Shown here: piece by piece, positions 40,600 to 50,149 of the stretch
Numbering within the stretch: position 1 is the stretch's first letter
Layout: each line of letters opens with the position of its first letter
Source of the DNA: Mycolicibacterium frederiksbergense
GTDB lineage: Bacteria; Actinomycetota; Actinomycetes; Mycobacteriales; Mycobacteriaceae
Direction of reading: 5' to 3'
NCBI RefSeq assembly: GCF_012223425.1
Contig: NZ_CP038799.1
Span: forward strand, 4,572,249 to 4,636,248
Length of the DNA: 64,000 bases
Program-made: the position numbers and the translations under genes
The notes under the pieces: model-generated
What the model was told of the DNA's origin: nothing
Database searches by the model: none
What the model saw: only the letters and a program-made list of their open reading frames with translations

Positions 40600-41847
40600 A
40601 TGAGTGTGCAGACACCTGTCACGACCGACCTGCGACAGCAGGTCCACGATGCTGCGGCGGCCGCCCGGATCGCGTCCCGCGCGCTGGTCACCCTCAGCAC
40701 CGTGACCAAGAACCGCGCGCTCCATGCCGCCGCGGACGCGGTGCTGTCGCACGCCCACGACATCCTGGCCGCCAACGCGGAGGACCTGGACGCGGCGCGT
40801 GCGGCGGGCACCGCCGAGGCGATGCTGGACCGCCTGGCCCTGAATCCGCAGCGCATCGACGGCATCGCGGCCGGGTTGCGCCAGGTGGCGGGCCTGCCTG
40901 ACCCGGTGGGCGAAGTCCTGCGCGGGAGCACCTTGCCCAACGGTCTGCAGCTGCGCCAGCAGCGGGTGCCCCTCGGCGTGGTCGGCATCGTCTACGAGGG
41001 CCGCCCCAATGTCACCGTGGACGCTTTCGGTCTCACCCTGAAGTCCGGTAATGCGGTCCTGCTGCGCGGCAGCTCCTCGGCGGCGCGTTCCAACGCGGCG
41101 CTGGTGTGGGCGCTGCGCGAGGCGCTGGTTGCCGAAGGGCTGCCCGCCGATGCGGTGCAGTTGCTGCCCTGCGAGGACCGGTCCAGTGTCACCCACCTGA
41201 TCCAGGCCCGCGGCCTCGTCGACGTCGTCATCCCACGTGGCGGGGCCGGACTGATCGCCGCCGTGGTCCGCGATGCCACCGTCCCCACCATCGAAACCGG
41301 TGTCGGCAACTGTCACGTGTTCGTGCACGCCGCCGCCGATCTCGATGTGGCAGAACGCATCCTGCTGAACGCCAAGACCCGGCGGCCCAGCGTCTGCAAT
41401 GCCGCCGAGACACTGCTGGTGGACCGGTCCGCCGCCGACACCGTGTTGCCGCGACTGCTGGACGCGCTGCAGGGCGCCGGCGTCACCGTCCACCTCGACC
41501 CCACCGACGAGGAGCTGCGTGCGGAGTTCCTGTCCATGGACATCGCGGTGGCACTCGTCGACGGCGTCGACGGTGCCATCGAGCACATCAACGAATACGG
41601 CACCGGTCACACCGAGGCCATCGTCACCACCGAACTTGCTGCCGCGCAACGGTTCACCGAGCGGGTGGATGCCGCCGCGGTGATGGTGAACGCTTCGACC
41701 GCCTTCACCGACGGCGAGCAGTTCGGTTTCGGCGCCGAGATCGGCATCTCCACCCAGAAGTTGCACGCCCGGGGCCCGATGGGGCTTCCCGAACTGACCT
41801 CCACCAAATGGATCGTGTGGGGCGACGGCCAGACCCGTCCTGCCTGA
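40600..41847 (+). CDS. proA: Gamma-glutamyl phosphate reductase
   Basis: This 415-residue enzyme reduces glutamyl phosphate in proline synthesis. It shows LGVVGIVYEGRPNVTVDAFGL, the active-site Cys in KTRRPSVCNAAETLL, and IETGVGNCHVFV. C-terminal EQFGFGAEIGISTQKLHARGPMG is standard. ATG 40600 gives family length. It works with ProB at 28429. Confidence 0.97.
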   Translation: MSVQTPVTTDLRQQVHDAAAAARIASRALVTLSTVTKNRALHAAADAVLSHAHDILAANAEDLDAARAAGTAEAMLDRLALNPQRIDGIAAGLRQVAGLPDPVGEVLRGSTLPNGLQLRQQRVPLGVVGIVYEGRPNVTVDAFGLTLKSGNAVLLRGSSSAARSNAALVWALREALVAEGLPADAVQLLPCEDRSSVTHLIQARGLVDVVIPRGGAGLIAAVVRDATVPTIETGVGNCHVFVHAAADLDVAERILLNAKTRRPSVCNAAETLLVDRSAADTVLPRLLDALQGAGVTVHLDPTDEELRAEFLSMDIAVALVDGVDGAIEHINEYGTGHTEAIVTTELAAAQRFTERVDAAAVMVNASTAFTDGEQFGFGAEIGISTQKLHARGPMGLPELTSTKWIVWGDGQTRPA

Positions 41848-41870
41848 ACACCGCTGCGAAAAGAGCACAT

Positions 41871-42754
41871 GTGAGCCTCCCGCCCGCCCGGCCCCGCTGT
41901 TCACCGATATCGACGATGTCGCCAAGCGGCTCGCCGAAACCGGCTACCTGCCCGACAAGGCCACCGCCACTGCGGTGTTCCTGGCCGACCGTCTCGGTAA
42001 GCCGCTGTTGGTGGAGGGTCCCGCCGGTGTCGGCAAGACCGAACTGGCCCGCGCCGTCGCGCAGACCACCGGATCGGAACTGGTCCGCCTGCAGTGCTAC
42101 GAAGGCGTGGACGAAGCGCGTGCCCTCTACGAGTGGAACCACGCCAAGCAGATCCTGCGGATCCAGGCGGGAACCGCAGGCACCGGTGACTGGGACCAGA
42201 CCAAGACCGACGTGTTCAGCGAGGAGTTCCTGCTGAGCCGTCCGTTGCTGACCGCGATCCGGCGCACCGACCCGACCGTGTTGCTCATCGACGAGACCGA
42301 CAAGGCCGATATCGAGATCGAGGGTCTGCTGCTGGAGGTGCTCTCCGATTTCGCGGTGACGGTGCCCGAACTCGGCACCATCAGAGCCGAGCGCACCCCG
42401 TTCGTGCTGCTGACCTCCAACGCCACCAGGGAGCTGTCCGAGGCGCTCAAACGGCGGTGCCTGTTCCTGCACATCGACTTCCCCGACCCCGATCTGGAAC
42501 GGCGCATCCTGCTTTCCCGGGTTCCCGAGCTGCCCGAGCGGATCGCCTCGGAGTTGGTGCGGATCATCGGGGTGCTGCGCGGGATGCAGCTCAAGAAGGT
42601 GCCGTCGGTGGCCGAGACGATCGACTGGGGCCGCACGGTGCTCGCGCTGGGCATGGACACCATCGACGACGAACTGATCGCGGCGACGCTCGGGGTGGTG
42701 CTCAAACACCAGTCCGATCAGGTCAAGGCGGCCGGCGAGCTCAGGCTGAACTGA
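41871..42754 (+). CDS. MoxR-family AAA+ ATPase, apparent frameshift at the 5' end
   Basis: The clear part has Walker A LLVEGPAGVGKTELARAVAQ, Walker B TVLLIDETDKADIEIEGLLLEVLSD and sensor LLTSNATRELSEALKRRC, as in the Rv2426c family. Its frame has no ATG, GTG or TTG before GTG 41975, yet the homologous N-terminus LFTDIDDVAKRLAETGYLPDKATATAVFLADR is encoded in frame from about 41897. GTG 41871 starts in another frame (MSLPPARPR...); one extra base in the C-rich run at 41877-41895 would join them. Either a sequencing indel or a real mutation. Start 41871 is therefore provisional; the verified minimum is 41975-42754. Confidence 0.8.
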
Positions 42755-44199
42755 TGGCGTCCCGCCGCACCCGCCCACCACAGCCGCTGGCCCCCAACGG
42801 AATCCCCGGACACCTGGTGGAGTTCGTCGAGGCGCTGCGTGGTGTGGGCATCGCGGTGGGGCCGTCGGAGACGGTGGACGCCGGCCGGGTGATGACCGTG
42901 CTGGGGCTGGGGGACCGGGAGGCCCTGCGCGAGGGCCTGGCCTGCGCGGTACTGCGTCGCGCCGACCACCGCGACACCTACGACGCCATGTTCGACCTGT
43001 GGTGGCCGGCCGCGTACGGCGCGCGGACCGTGATCGAGGACGAACCCGATGCCGAGGCCGGCCCGGAGGGTGTGCCGCCCGAGGACATCGAGGCGATGCG
43101 CGCGGCGCTGATCGACATGCTGGGCCCCGACAGCGATCTGGAGAACGTCGACGACCGGTTGGCCGCGATGATCGCGCGGATCGTGGAGGCCTACGGTCGG
43201 TACAACTCCAGTCGCGGTCCGTCGTACTCGTCATATCAGGCGCTCAAGGCGATGGCGCTGGACGAACTGGAAGGCCGGCTGCTGGCGGGGTTACTGGCGC
43301 CCTACGGGGAGGAACCCACCCCGACGCAGGAAGAAATAGCCAAAGCGATGGCTGCGCAGCGTGTTTCGCAGCTGCGCCGGATGGTGGAGGCCGAGACCAA
43401 GCGGCGCACCGCCGAACAGCTCGGCCGCGACCATGTGCAGATGTACGGGGTGCCGCAGCTCGCCGAGAACGTCGAGTTCCTGCGTGCCTCCGGCGAGCAG
43501 CTGCGCCAGATGCGCAAGACCGTGCAGCCGCTGGCCCGCACGCTGGCCACCCGGCTGGCGGCCAAGCGGCGGCGGTCGGCGCACGGCCAGATCGATCTGC
43601 GCAAGACGCTGCGCAAGTCGATGTCGACCGGCGGGGTACCCATCGAAGTCGTGCTCAAGAGACCACACCCAGCCCGGCCGGAACTGGTGGTGCTCTGTGA
43701 TGTCTCGGGCTCGGTGGCCGGTTTCAGCCACTTCACGCTGATGCTGGTCGCGGCGCTGCGCCAGCAGTTCTCCCGGGTGCGGGTGTTCGCCTTCATCGAC
43801 ACCACCGACGAGGTGACCCACATGTTCGGGCCGGAAGCCGACCTGGCGGTGGCGGTGCAGCGCATCACCCGTGAAGCCGGCGTCTACACCCGCGACGGGC
43901 ACTCCGATTACGGGCACGCATTCGTGTCGTTCGCGCAGAACTTTCCCAACGTGCTGTCACCGCGTTCCTCGCTGCTCATCCTCGGTGACGCCCGGAACAA
44001 CTACCGCAACCCCGAGACCGAGCTGCTGACCCGGATGGTGAACGCCAGCAGGCACGCGCACTGGCTCAACCCCGAGCCCAGGCACCTGTGGGGCAGCGGT
44101 GACTCGGCCGTCCCGCGCTACACGGACCTGATCCCGATGCACGAGTGCCGGTCGGCCAAGCAGCTCGCCGCGGTGATCGACGCCCTGCTGCCGGTCTGA
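42754..44199 (+). CDS. VWA-domain (CoxE-like) protein
   Basis: This 481-residue protein belongs to the partner family of MoxR ATPases. The C-terminal von Willebrand A domain shows the metal-site motif VVLCDVSGSVAGFSHF, then FAFIDTTDEVTHMF and SLLILGDARNNYRNP. The N-terminal half is helical and charged (AMAAQRVSQLRRMVEAETKRR). ATG 42754 overlaps the moxR stop (TGATG), so the pair is coupled. MoxR-VWA pairs act as chaperones in assembling metal or cofactor enzymes in other bacteria; the client here is unknown. Length equals Rv2425c. Confidence 0.9.
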   Translation: MASRRTRPPQPLAPNGIPGHLVEFVEALRGVGIAVGPSETVDAGRVMTVLGLGDREALREGLACAVLRRADHRDTYDAMFDLWWPAAYGARTVIEDEPDAEAGPEGVPPEDIEAMRAALIDMLGPDSDLENVDDRLAAMIARIVEAYGRYNSSRGPSYSSYQALKAMALDELEGRLLAGLLAPYGEEPTPTQEEIAKAMAAQRVSQLRRMVEAETKRRTAEQLGRDHVQMYGVPQLAENVEFLRASGEQLRQMRKTVQPLARTLATRLAAKRRRSAHGQIDLRKTLRKSMSTGGVPIEVVLKRPHPARPELVVLCDVSGSVAGFSHFTLMLVAALRQQFSRVRVFAFIDTTDEVTHMFGPEADLAVAVQRITREAGVYTRDGHSDYGHAFVSFAQNFPNVLSPRSSLLILGDARNNYRNPETELLTRMVNASRHAHWLNPEPRHLWGSGDSAVPRYTDLIPMHECRSAKQLAAVIDALLPV

Positions 44200-44250
44200 C
44201 CCGTCGGCACCGACGAGCGGGCCCGGAACACTGCCGTAAGCTGGCTCTTC

Positions 44251-44901
44251 GTGGCAGCACGGCGCAGGTTGGGTGTGATGGGCGGGACGTTCGATCCCGT
44301 GCATCATGGGCACCTGGTCGCCGCCAGCGAAGTCGCCGACCAGTTCGAACTCGACGAGGTCGTCTTCGTGCCGACCGGGCAGCCCTGGCAGAAGCGCGAC
44401 CGCCACGTCACCGCCGCCGAGGACCGCTACCTGATGACGGTGATCGCGACCGCGGCCAACCCCCGTTTCTCGGTGAGCCGGGTCGACATCGACCGTGGTG
44501 GCGCCACCTACACGACGGACACGCTGCGCGATCTCGCCGCCCAGAATCCCGACACCGAGCTCTACTTCATCACCGGGGCGGACGCGCTGGCCTCGATCCT
44601 GTCCTGGCAGAACTGGGAGGAACTGTTCTCCCTGGCCCGTTTCGTCGGGGTGAGCAGGCCCGGGTACGAGCTCGACGGCGAGCACATCGCCGCGGCCATG
44701 AAGGAACTGCCCGAGAACGCCCTGACCCTGGTGGAGGTGCCCGCATTGGCGATCTCGTCGAGTGACTGCCGGCTGCGTGCCCAGCAGTCCCGACCCATCT
44801 GGTACCTGGTGCCCGACGGTGTCGTGCAGTACGTGTCCAAACGCAACCTCTACCCCGCATCGGCGGCGACCGGGGACAACAAACAGGAGACAAAGTCATG
44901 A
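44251..44901 (+). CDS. nadD: Nicotinate-nucleotide adenylyltransferase
   Basis: This 216-residue enzyme makes deamido-NAD from nicotinate mononucleotide and ATP. The nucleotidyl-transferase motif GVMGGTFDPVHHGHLVAASE is N-terminal, and the second motif ISSSDCRLR is near residue 170. The GTG start is 51 bases after the VWA gene. The stop overlaps rsfS (ATGA). It feeds NadE at 35528. Confidence 0.96.
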   Translation: MAARRRLGVMGGTFDPVHHGHLVAASEVADQFELDEVVFVPTGQPWQKRDRHVTAAEDRYLMTVIATAANPRFSVSRVDIDRGGATYTTDTLRDLAAQNPDTELYFITGADALASILSWQNWEELFSLARFVGVSRPGYELDGEHIAAAMKELPENALTLVEVPALAISSSDCRLRAQQSRPIWYLVPDGVVQYVSKRNLYPASAATGDNKQETKS

Positions 44902-45284
44902 CCGCCACCCAGGAAGCCGTCGAGATGGCCACCGTCGCGGCCCGCGCCGCCGCGGACAAGCTCGGCAATGACGTCTTGGTCATCGATGTGTCCGAGCAGC
45001 TGGTCATCACCGACTGCTTCGTCATCGCGTCGGCGTCCAACGAACGCCAGGTCAACGCCATCGTCGACGAGATCGAGGACAAGATGCGCGCCGCCGGGCA
45101 CAAGCCCGCCCGCCGCGAGGGAACCCGCGAAGGGCGCTGGACCCTGCTCGACTACGTGGACATCGTGGTGCACGTCCAGCACACCGACGAACGCGAGTTC
45201 TATGCGTTGGAGCGGTTGTGGCGGGACTGCCCGGTAGTGCCCGTGGATCTCGGCGAGCCAGACGCGCCGCAGGACGGCAAGTGA
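44898..45284 (+). CDS. rsfS: Ribosomal silencing factor RsfS
   Basis: This 128-residue protein of the Iojap family binds L14 and blocks subunit joining. It shows LVITDCFVIASASNERQVNAIVDEIEDKM and EGRWTLLDYVDIVVHVQHTDEREFYALERLW, the diagnostic segments. ATG 44898 overlaps the nadD stop; its own stop overlaps gpgP. nadD-rsfS-gpgP is conserved. Confidence 0.96.
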   Translation: MTATQEAVEMATVAARAAADKLGNDVLVIDVSEQLVITDCFVIASASNERQVNAIVDEIEDKMRAAGHKPARREGTREGRWTLLDYVDIVVHVQHTDEREFYALERLWRDCPVVPVDLGEPDAPQDGK

Positions 45285-45931
45285 GTGTGCGCCGGCTGGT
45301 GCTGTTGCGGCACGGGCAGACCGAGTGGAACGCCGGCAGCCGGATGCAGGGCCAACTCGACACCGACCTGACCGACCTGGGACGCGAGCAGGCCAACGCG
45401 GCCGCCGAGGTGCTGGCCAAGCGCCAGCCCCTGGTCATCGTGTCCTCGGATCTGCGGCGCGCCCTGGACACCGCCACCGCACTGGGCGAGCGGTCCGGCC
45501 TGGAGGTGTCCATCGATGAACGCCTGCGCGAAACCCATCTGGGGGACTGGCAGGGTCTGACCCACCTCGAGGTCGACGCGGTGGCGCCGGGTGCCCGGCT
45601 GGCCTGGCGCGATGACGCCCGGTGGGCCCCGCACGGCGGGGAGAGCCGGGTCGACGTCGCGGACCGCAGCGTCCCGCTCGTCACCGAAATCGTTGCCGCC
45701 CAACCGGGCTGGGGTGAGCCGGACCGCCCGGTGGTGCTGGTGGCGCACGGCGGGTTGATCGCCGCGCTGACGGCCGCACTGCTGGATCTGCCGGTGGACA
45801 ACTGGCCGGTGCTGGGCGGTATGGGCAACGCCAGCTGGGCGCAGCTGTCCGGGCACGACGTGGGCAGTGCCATCAAGTGGCGTCTGGATGTGTGGAACGC
45901 CTCGGCGCAGGTGGCCAACGATGTCCTCTGA
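45281..45931 (+). CDS. gpgP: Glucosyl-3-phosphoglycerate phosphatase
   Basis: This 216-residue histidine phosphatase is of the phosphoglycerate mutase superfamily. The catalytic His is in LVLLRHGQTEWNAGSRMQGQ, the second His in VVLVAHGGLIAALTAALL, and the acidic residue in RLRETHLGDWQG. In mycobacteria it dephosphorylates glucosyl-3-phosphoglycerate in methylglucose lipopolysaccharide synthesis. GTG 45281 overlaps rsfS; GTG 45287 is possible. octT follows with an 11-base overlap. Confidence 0.93.
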   Translation: MSVRRLVLLRHGQTEWNAGSRMQGQLDTDLTDLGREQANAAAEVLAKRQPLVIVSSDLRRALDTATALGERSGLEVSIDERLRETHLGDWQGLTHLEVDAVAPGARLAWRDDARWAPHGGESRVDVADRSVPLVTEIVAAQPGWGEPDRPVVLVAHGGLIAALTAALLDLPVDNWPVLGGMGNASWAQLSGHDVGSAIKWRLDVWNASAQVANDVL

Positions 45932-46670
45932 CGGCCCCCGCCGCAAGACCCTGCTGGTCTTCTGTGATTCGCTGTCCTACTACGGGCCGACCGGCGGACT
46001 GCCCGCCGACGACCCCAGGATCTGGCCGAATATCGTTGCAGAACAATTGGGTTGGGATGTCGAGCTGATCGGCCGCATCGGCTGGACCTGTCGCGACGTG
46101 TGGTGGGCGGCCACCCAGGACCCCCGTTCCTGGGCGGCGCTGCCGCGCGCCGGCGCGGTGATCTTCGCGACCTGTGGCATGGATTCGCTGCCCTCACCGC
46201 TGCCGACCGCGGTGCGCGAACTGATCCGCTACGTCCGCCCGCCGTTCCTGCGCCGGTGGGCGCGTGACGGGTACGGCTGGCTGCAGCCGCGACTGTCCCC
46301 GGTGGCGCGCCCGGCGCTGCCCCCGCACCTGACCGTCGAATACCTGGAGATGACCAGGGCCGCTCTGGATTTCAACCGTCCTGGGTTGCCTGTGGTGGCC
46401 ACCATCCCGTCGGTGCACATCGCCGAGACCTACGGTAACTCGCACCGGTGGCGTGAACCCATCGTCAAGGCCATCACCGGCTGGGCCGACGAGCATCAGG
46501 TGCCGGTGGTGGATCTGAAGGCCGCGGTCGGTGACGAAGTGATGTCCGGGCGGGGCAATCCCGACGGGATCCACTGGAACTTCGAGGCGCACGCCGCGGT
46601 CGCGGATCTGATGCTCAAGGGTCTCGCCGAAGCCGGTGCCTACCAACCGGACACCTCCGTCCGGTCATGA
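45921..46670 (+). CDS. octT: Diglucosylglycerate octanoyltransferase
   Basis: This 249-residue SGNH-hydrolase-fold protein has the nucleophile region LLVFCDSLSYYGPTGG near the N-terminus, an IFATCGMDSLPSPLP block, and the Asp-His pair in GNPDGIHWNFEAHAAV. The M. tuberculosis counterpart Rv2418c octanoylates diglucosylglycerate, an early methylglucose lipopolysaccharide step, which fits its place beside gpgP. ATG 45921 lies inside the gpgP end. The stop overlaps degV (ATGA). Confidence 0.9.
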   Translation: MSSDGPRRKTLLVFCDSLSYYGPTGGLPADDPRIWPNIVAEQLGWDVELIGRIGWTCRDVWWAATQDPRSWAALPRAGAVIFATCGMDSLPSPLPTAVRELIRYVRPPFLRRWARDGYGWLQPRLSPVARPALPPHLTVEYLEMTRAALDFNRPGLPVVATIPSVHIAETYGNSHRWREPIVKAITGWADEHQVPVVDLKAAVGDEVMSGRGNPDGIHWNFEAHAAVADLMLKGLAEAGAYQPDTSVRS

Positions 46671-47503
46671 CCGTCCAGGTGGTGACCGATTCGTCGTCAC
46701 GGCTGAGTCTCGACGAGCTCAAGCAATGGTCGATCCGGCAGGTGCCGTTGCACGTCCTCGTCGACGACCTCGACCTGCGTGACGGCATCGACGAGATTGC
46801 CAACGACGTGTTCGACCGCCATCAGGTGACGACCTCGGGCGCCTCGCCGTCGGATCTGGCGCAGGCCTATCGGGAGGCGTTGGCCGACAGCGACGGTGAC
46901 GGTGTCGTCGCGGTACATCTGTCGGCGGCGCTGTCCAGCACGTTCAGTTCCGCCGCGTCGGCCGCCCGCGAGTTCGGTTCGGCGGTGCGCGTGGTGAACA
47001 CCCGCTCGGCCGCGATGGGGGTGGGCTACGTCGCGCTGGCGGCGGCACGCGCCGCCCAGACCGGCGCCGAGCTCGACGCCGTGGAGGCCGCTGCCCGTGC
47101 GGTGGTTCCACGGGGGCACGTGTTCATCGTCGTGCACCGCCTGGACAACCTGCGCCGCAGCGGGCGCATCGGTACCGCGGCGTCCCGGCTGGCCACCGCG
47201 CTGTCGGTGAAGCCGCTGCTACGCCTGGATGTCGACGGTCGCTTGGTGCTGGCGCAGCGGGTGCGCACGGTGTCCAAAGCACATGCCGCGATGGTGGATT
47301 CGATCGCCGAGGTGGTGGGTGAGCGTTCCGCGTCGATCACGGTGCACCATGTGGACAACCACGACGCCGCCGCCGAGATGGGCGCGGCGCTGACGGCCCG
47401 GTTGCCGCAGCTGGAGTCGCTGACGGTCCGCGATATGGGAGCGGTGCTGGCCGTGCATGTGGGTGCCGGCGCCGTCGGGGCGTGTGTCACCCTCGCCGAG
47501 TGA
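46667..47503 (+). CDS. DegV family fatty-acid-binding protein
   Basis: This 278-residue protein of the DegV/FakB fold begins VQVVTDSSSRLSLDEL, has VTTSGASPSDLAQAYREAL and VVAVHLSAALSSTFSSAASAA, and ends with GAGAVGACVTLAE. Family members bind a fatty acid, and in Firmicutes present it to a kinase; no FakA is visible here. Neighbouring lipid-sugar genes gpgP and octT make an acyl-carrier role for the same pathway possible. It converges on the DapB-like gene with one base between stops. Confidence 0.88.
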   Translation: MTVQVVTDSSSRLSLDELKQWSIRQVPLHVLVDDLDLRDGIDEIANDVFDRHQVTTSGASPSDLAQAYREALADSDGDGVVAVHLSAALSSTFSSAASAAREFGSAVRVVNTRSAAMGVGYVALAAARAAQTGAELDAVEAAARAVVPRGHVFIVVHRLDNLRRSGRIGTAASRLATALSVKPLLRLDVDGRLVLAQRVRTVSKAHAAMVDSIAEVVGERSASITVHHVDNHDAAAEMGAALTARLPQLESLTVRDMGAVLAVHVGAGAVGACVTLAE

Positions 47504-47504
47504 T

Positions 47505-48554
47505 TCAGCCGGCGAAGCGTCCGGTCACCGGCGGCAGGTCCTTGAGGGTGGCGATGCCCGGGGCCGCGGCGACCACGGCGGGTACCGCATTGGTGACCGG
47601 CAGCGCGGTGTAGATCATGCCCAGGCCCATGAACCCGGGTTCGGTCCAGTCCCTGGGTGGCAGGCAGTGCAGCACGGTGCGCATGTTGGGCACCCCGAAG
47701 ACCTGGATGACGTGGCCGTGCTCAAGGGGTTTGGGCGGTGTGACGTGGTCACCCATCGTCCAGTTGAACCCCACGCTGACGACATTGCGGTCGCCGACCC
47801 AGCCGCGGTGGTAGCCGAGCACGCTGCCGACGGTGCCCTTCGGAATCGTCATGAAACCGAGGTCGGAGTCGCCGGTGGCGGCGGTGAAGGTGACATCGAA
47901 GGTCATCCGGTCCAGTTTTGCGCCGATCGCATCGGCCATCATCGCCGCTGATTCGGCGAACACCTCGCTCTCCCGGCGCACGCTCTCGGCCAGCCCGGGG
48001 GTGTCCGGGTCCTGGGAGAATCCCATGGCGGTCTGGGTTTCGGCAGATTCGTAGGTCGAGCAGTCCACCGATTCGGTGATCCTGATCTCGTCGACCCGCT
48101 CGCACGAGCCCGAGAGCACCATGGCGACCATGTTCGTCATTCCCGGGTGTGCGCCGCTGCCGAAGATGGTGGAATTGCCTGTTGCGCAAGCCTTCCTGAT
48201 GCGATCCAGATCTTCGGGCGACTGCTTGCCACCGGTGATCCAGGCCGCACTCGAACAGACGTTGACGCCGGCCTCCAGCAGGGCGACGAGTTCGTCGATG
48301 CTCGGCCACAGCGGGTTGTAACAACAGGCGTCCGGTTTGAGGGCGATCAGCGCGTTGATGTCGTTGGTGGCCTTGATGCCGGTCGGAGTCGGCCAGCCCG
48401 CGAGGTCGGCGGCGTCGACCCCGACCTTGTCCGCTCCGTGGGCGTAGACGCCGACCAGTTCCATATCGTCGCGGCCGATGATGGCGTGCAGCGAGCGGGT
48501 GCCGATGTTTCCGGTGGTCCACTGGATGACGCGGAGCGGGGAAGATGCAGTCAT
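47505..48554 (-). CDS. Dihydrodipicolinate reductase-like NAD(P)H-dependent dehydrogenase
   Basis: This 349-residue protein has an N-terminal Rossmann segment (LRVIQWTTGNIGTRSLHAIIG) and a middle domain with GSGAHPGMTNMVAMVLSG. It resembles the mycobacterial DapB-like group related to 2,4-diaminopentanoate dehydrogenase rather than lysine-pathway DapB. The segment THVIQVFGVPNMRTVLHCLPP-like region near the C-terminus is typical of that group. The substrate is unknown; lipid or steroid catabolism links are common for its relatives. Confidence 0.8.
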   Translation of the reverse strand: MTASSPLRVIQWTTGNIGTRSLHAIIGRDDMELVGVYAHGADKVGVDAADLAGWPTPTGIKATNDINALIALKPDACCYNPLWPSIDELVALLEAGVNVCSSAAWITGGKQSPEDLDRIRKACATGNSTIFGSGAHPGMTNMVAMVLSGSCERVDEIRITESVDCSTYESAETQTAMGFSQDPDTPGLAESVRRESEVFAESAAMMADAIGAKLDRMTFDVTFTAATGDSDLGFMTIPKGTVGSVLGYHRGWVGDRNVVSVGFNWTMGDHVTPPKPLEHGHVIQVFGVPNMRTVLHCLPPRDWTEPGFMGLGMIYTALPVTNAVPAVVAAAPGIATLKDLPPVTGRFAG

Positions 48555-48597
48555 GCGGTGAACACTATTCCGGCAGTGTGCACTGGTGTAACTCGGG

Positions 48598-49150
48598 TCA
48601 CACCACGGGTTGGCCGGCGTGCCGAGACTGCGTGGCGTGCTCTGCAGCGATGTACCCGAACGTCATGGCGGGCCCGATGTTGATTCCTCCGGCGGGGTAG
48701 TGCCCGCCCATGACGCTGGCTTGATCCGATCCGACGGCGTAGAGGCCAGGTATCGGGACATCGGCGTCATTGAGGACGCGGGCGGACGCACGGGTGACCA
48801 CGCCGGCGAACGTGCCGAAACTGCCGGGGACCACCTTGACGGCGTAGAACGGCCCCCTGGCCAAGGGGGCAAGCGACGGATTCGGGAACGGATTGTCCGG
48901 GTCGCCCGAGCCTCGGTTGAAAGGTGTCTCGCCCCGGTGAAAGTCCGGATCCTCGCCGCGCCGGGCGTGTTCGTTGAACGCCGCAACTGTGGACTGCAAG
49001 TTCCCGGCATCGATTCCACACTTGCGTGCCAAGTCGGCGACGGTGCGACCCCGCTTGAGGTATCCCGACCGCTGATAGGGCCAGACCGGTATGGGACGTG
49101 GTTTCGACATCCCCAACGGGTACCGGCGCTGGAACCGGTGGCTCAACGTG
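48598..49150 (-). pseudogene. 5'-truncated FAD-binding ketosteroid-dehydrogenase-type flavoprotein
   Basis: Only the C-terminal part remains: HRFQRRYPLGMSKPRPIPVWPYQ, GYLKRGRTVADLARKCGID, TVAAFNEHARRGEDPDFHRG, then the flavin-proximal end PIPGLYAVGSDQASVMGGHYPAGGINIGPAMTFGYIAAEHA. The N-terminal FAD-binding Rossmann half is absent. The recognisable part starts near 49150 and the frame opens at 49206 with unrelated residues. It abuts the IS-disrupted gene, so deletion linked to past rearrangement is likely. Confidence 0.75.
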
Positions 49151-50119
49151 TTTCTGGGTCGATCCCGAACGTGAGATCCCCTACGTCTTTCTTCCGCCGG
49201 TCTCATGGAGGACTCTTACAGCACAGCGCTGCAACAGCGCTACGCAGGTCTCGTCCAGTCTAGTCTGCGGTCCTCGACTGAGATGCCTCCCGTGGCGCGC
49301 CGGCGCGGCTAAAGCTGCAGCTTCGCGGCGAACAGCTCGAGCGCCGGGAACGGGTCGTGCGCCGTGGGCAGGGGCATGATGGCCACGTGGTCCGCCCCAG
49401 CCTTGAAGTGCTCGCCGATCCGTTGGAGGCTGCCCTCGACTCCGTCCAGCGGAACGAGTGCCTGCAACAATTCCTCGCTCGGTTCGTCACCTACGTGTAG
49501 ATCGGGGAACCCGTTTTCCTGCAGATTGCTCACGTAGTTCTGCAGGCCCAGGTAAAACGCCGTGTGTTCGCGGGCGGTGGAACGATTGACGTCGCGATCG
49601 TCGTCTGTGGCGACGAGTTGCACCACCGCCAACGTCCGGTCGGCGCCCAGTGCCGAACGTGCTTTCTCGGTGTGTGCAACGGTGGTGAAATACGGCAGTG
49701 CGCCTGCGGTCTTGGATTTGGACAGTTCCAACACCTTCGAGCGCAGCGCCGCGAGAATGATCTGATCGCCGGGGACGCCGAGTTCGAGCAAGCGATCGAC
49801 ATACTTGGTCAACGTGGGGAACGGTTTCTGGTAGACGTCGCCGGACATCTCACGGTGTCCGATGCCGACGCCGAGCACAAACCGTCCCGGATGACGGCCG
49901 TCCACCCGGTGGAAGGCTTCCGCCACCACGTCGGCATCCTCGGCCCAGACATTCACGATCGCGGTGCCGACGGCGATCGACTCGCTCTCGTCGAGGAGTC
50001 TTTCCGGGATGGCCAAGTCTCCCGGTGCATTTCCGGCAATCCACACCGTGCCATACCCGCTGTCTTCGAGGCCCTTCACCCGTGACGTGAGGGACCGTGT
50101 CTCGAAGTCCTGGACGAGT

Positions 50120-50127
50120 AGATAAGC
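50120..50127. repeat. Target-site duplication, left copy
   Basis: AGATAAGC directly precedes the left inverted repeat and is identical to 51585-51592. Eight bases is the usual ISL3-family duplication length. Confidence 0.92.
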
Positions 50128-50149
50128 GGCTCTTCCGACTTAGCAGGGG
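50128..50149. repeat. IS left terminal inverted repeat
   Basis: Matches the right end at its first 14 positions perfectly and at 18 of 22 overall. The transposase stop codon (TAA, 50142-50140) overlaps it. Confidence 0.88.
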
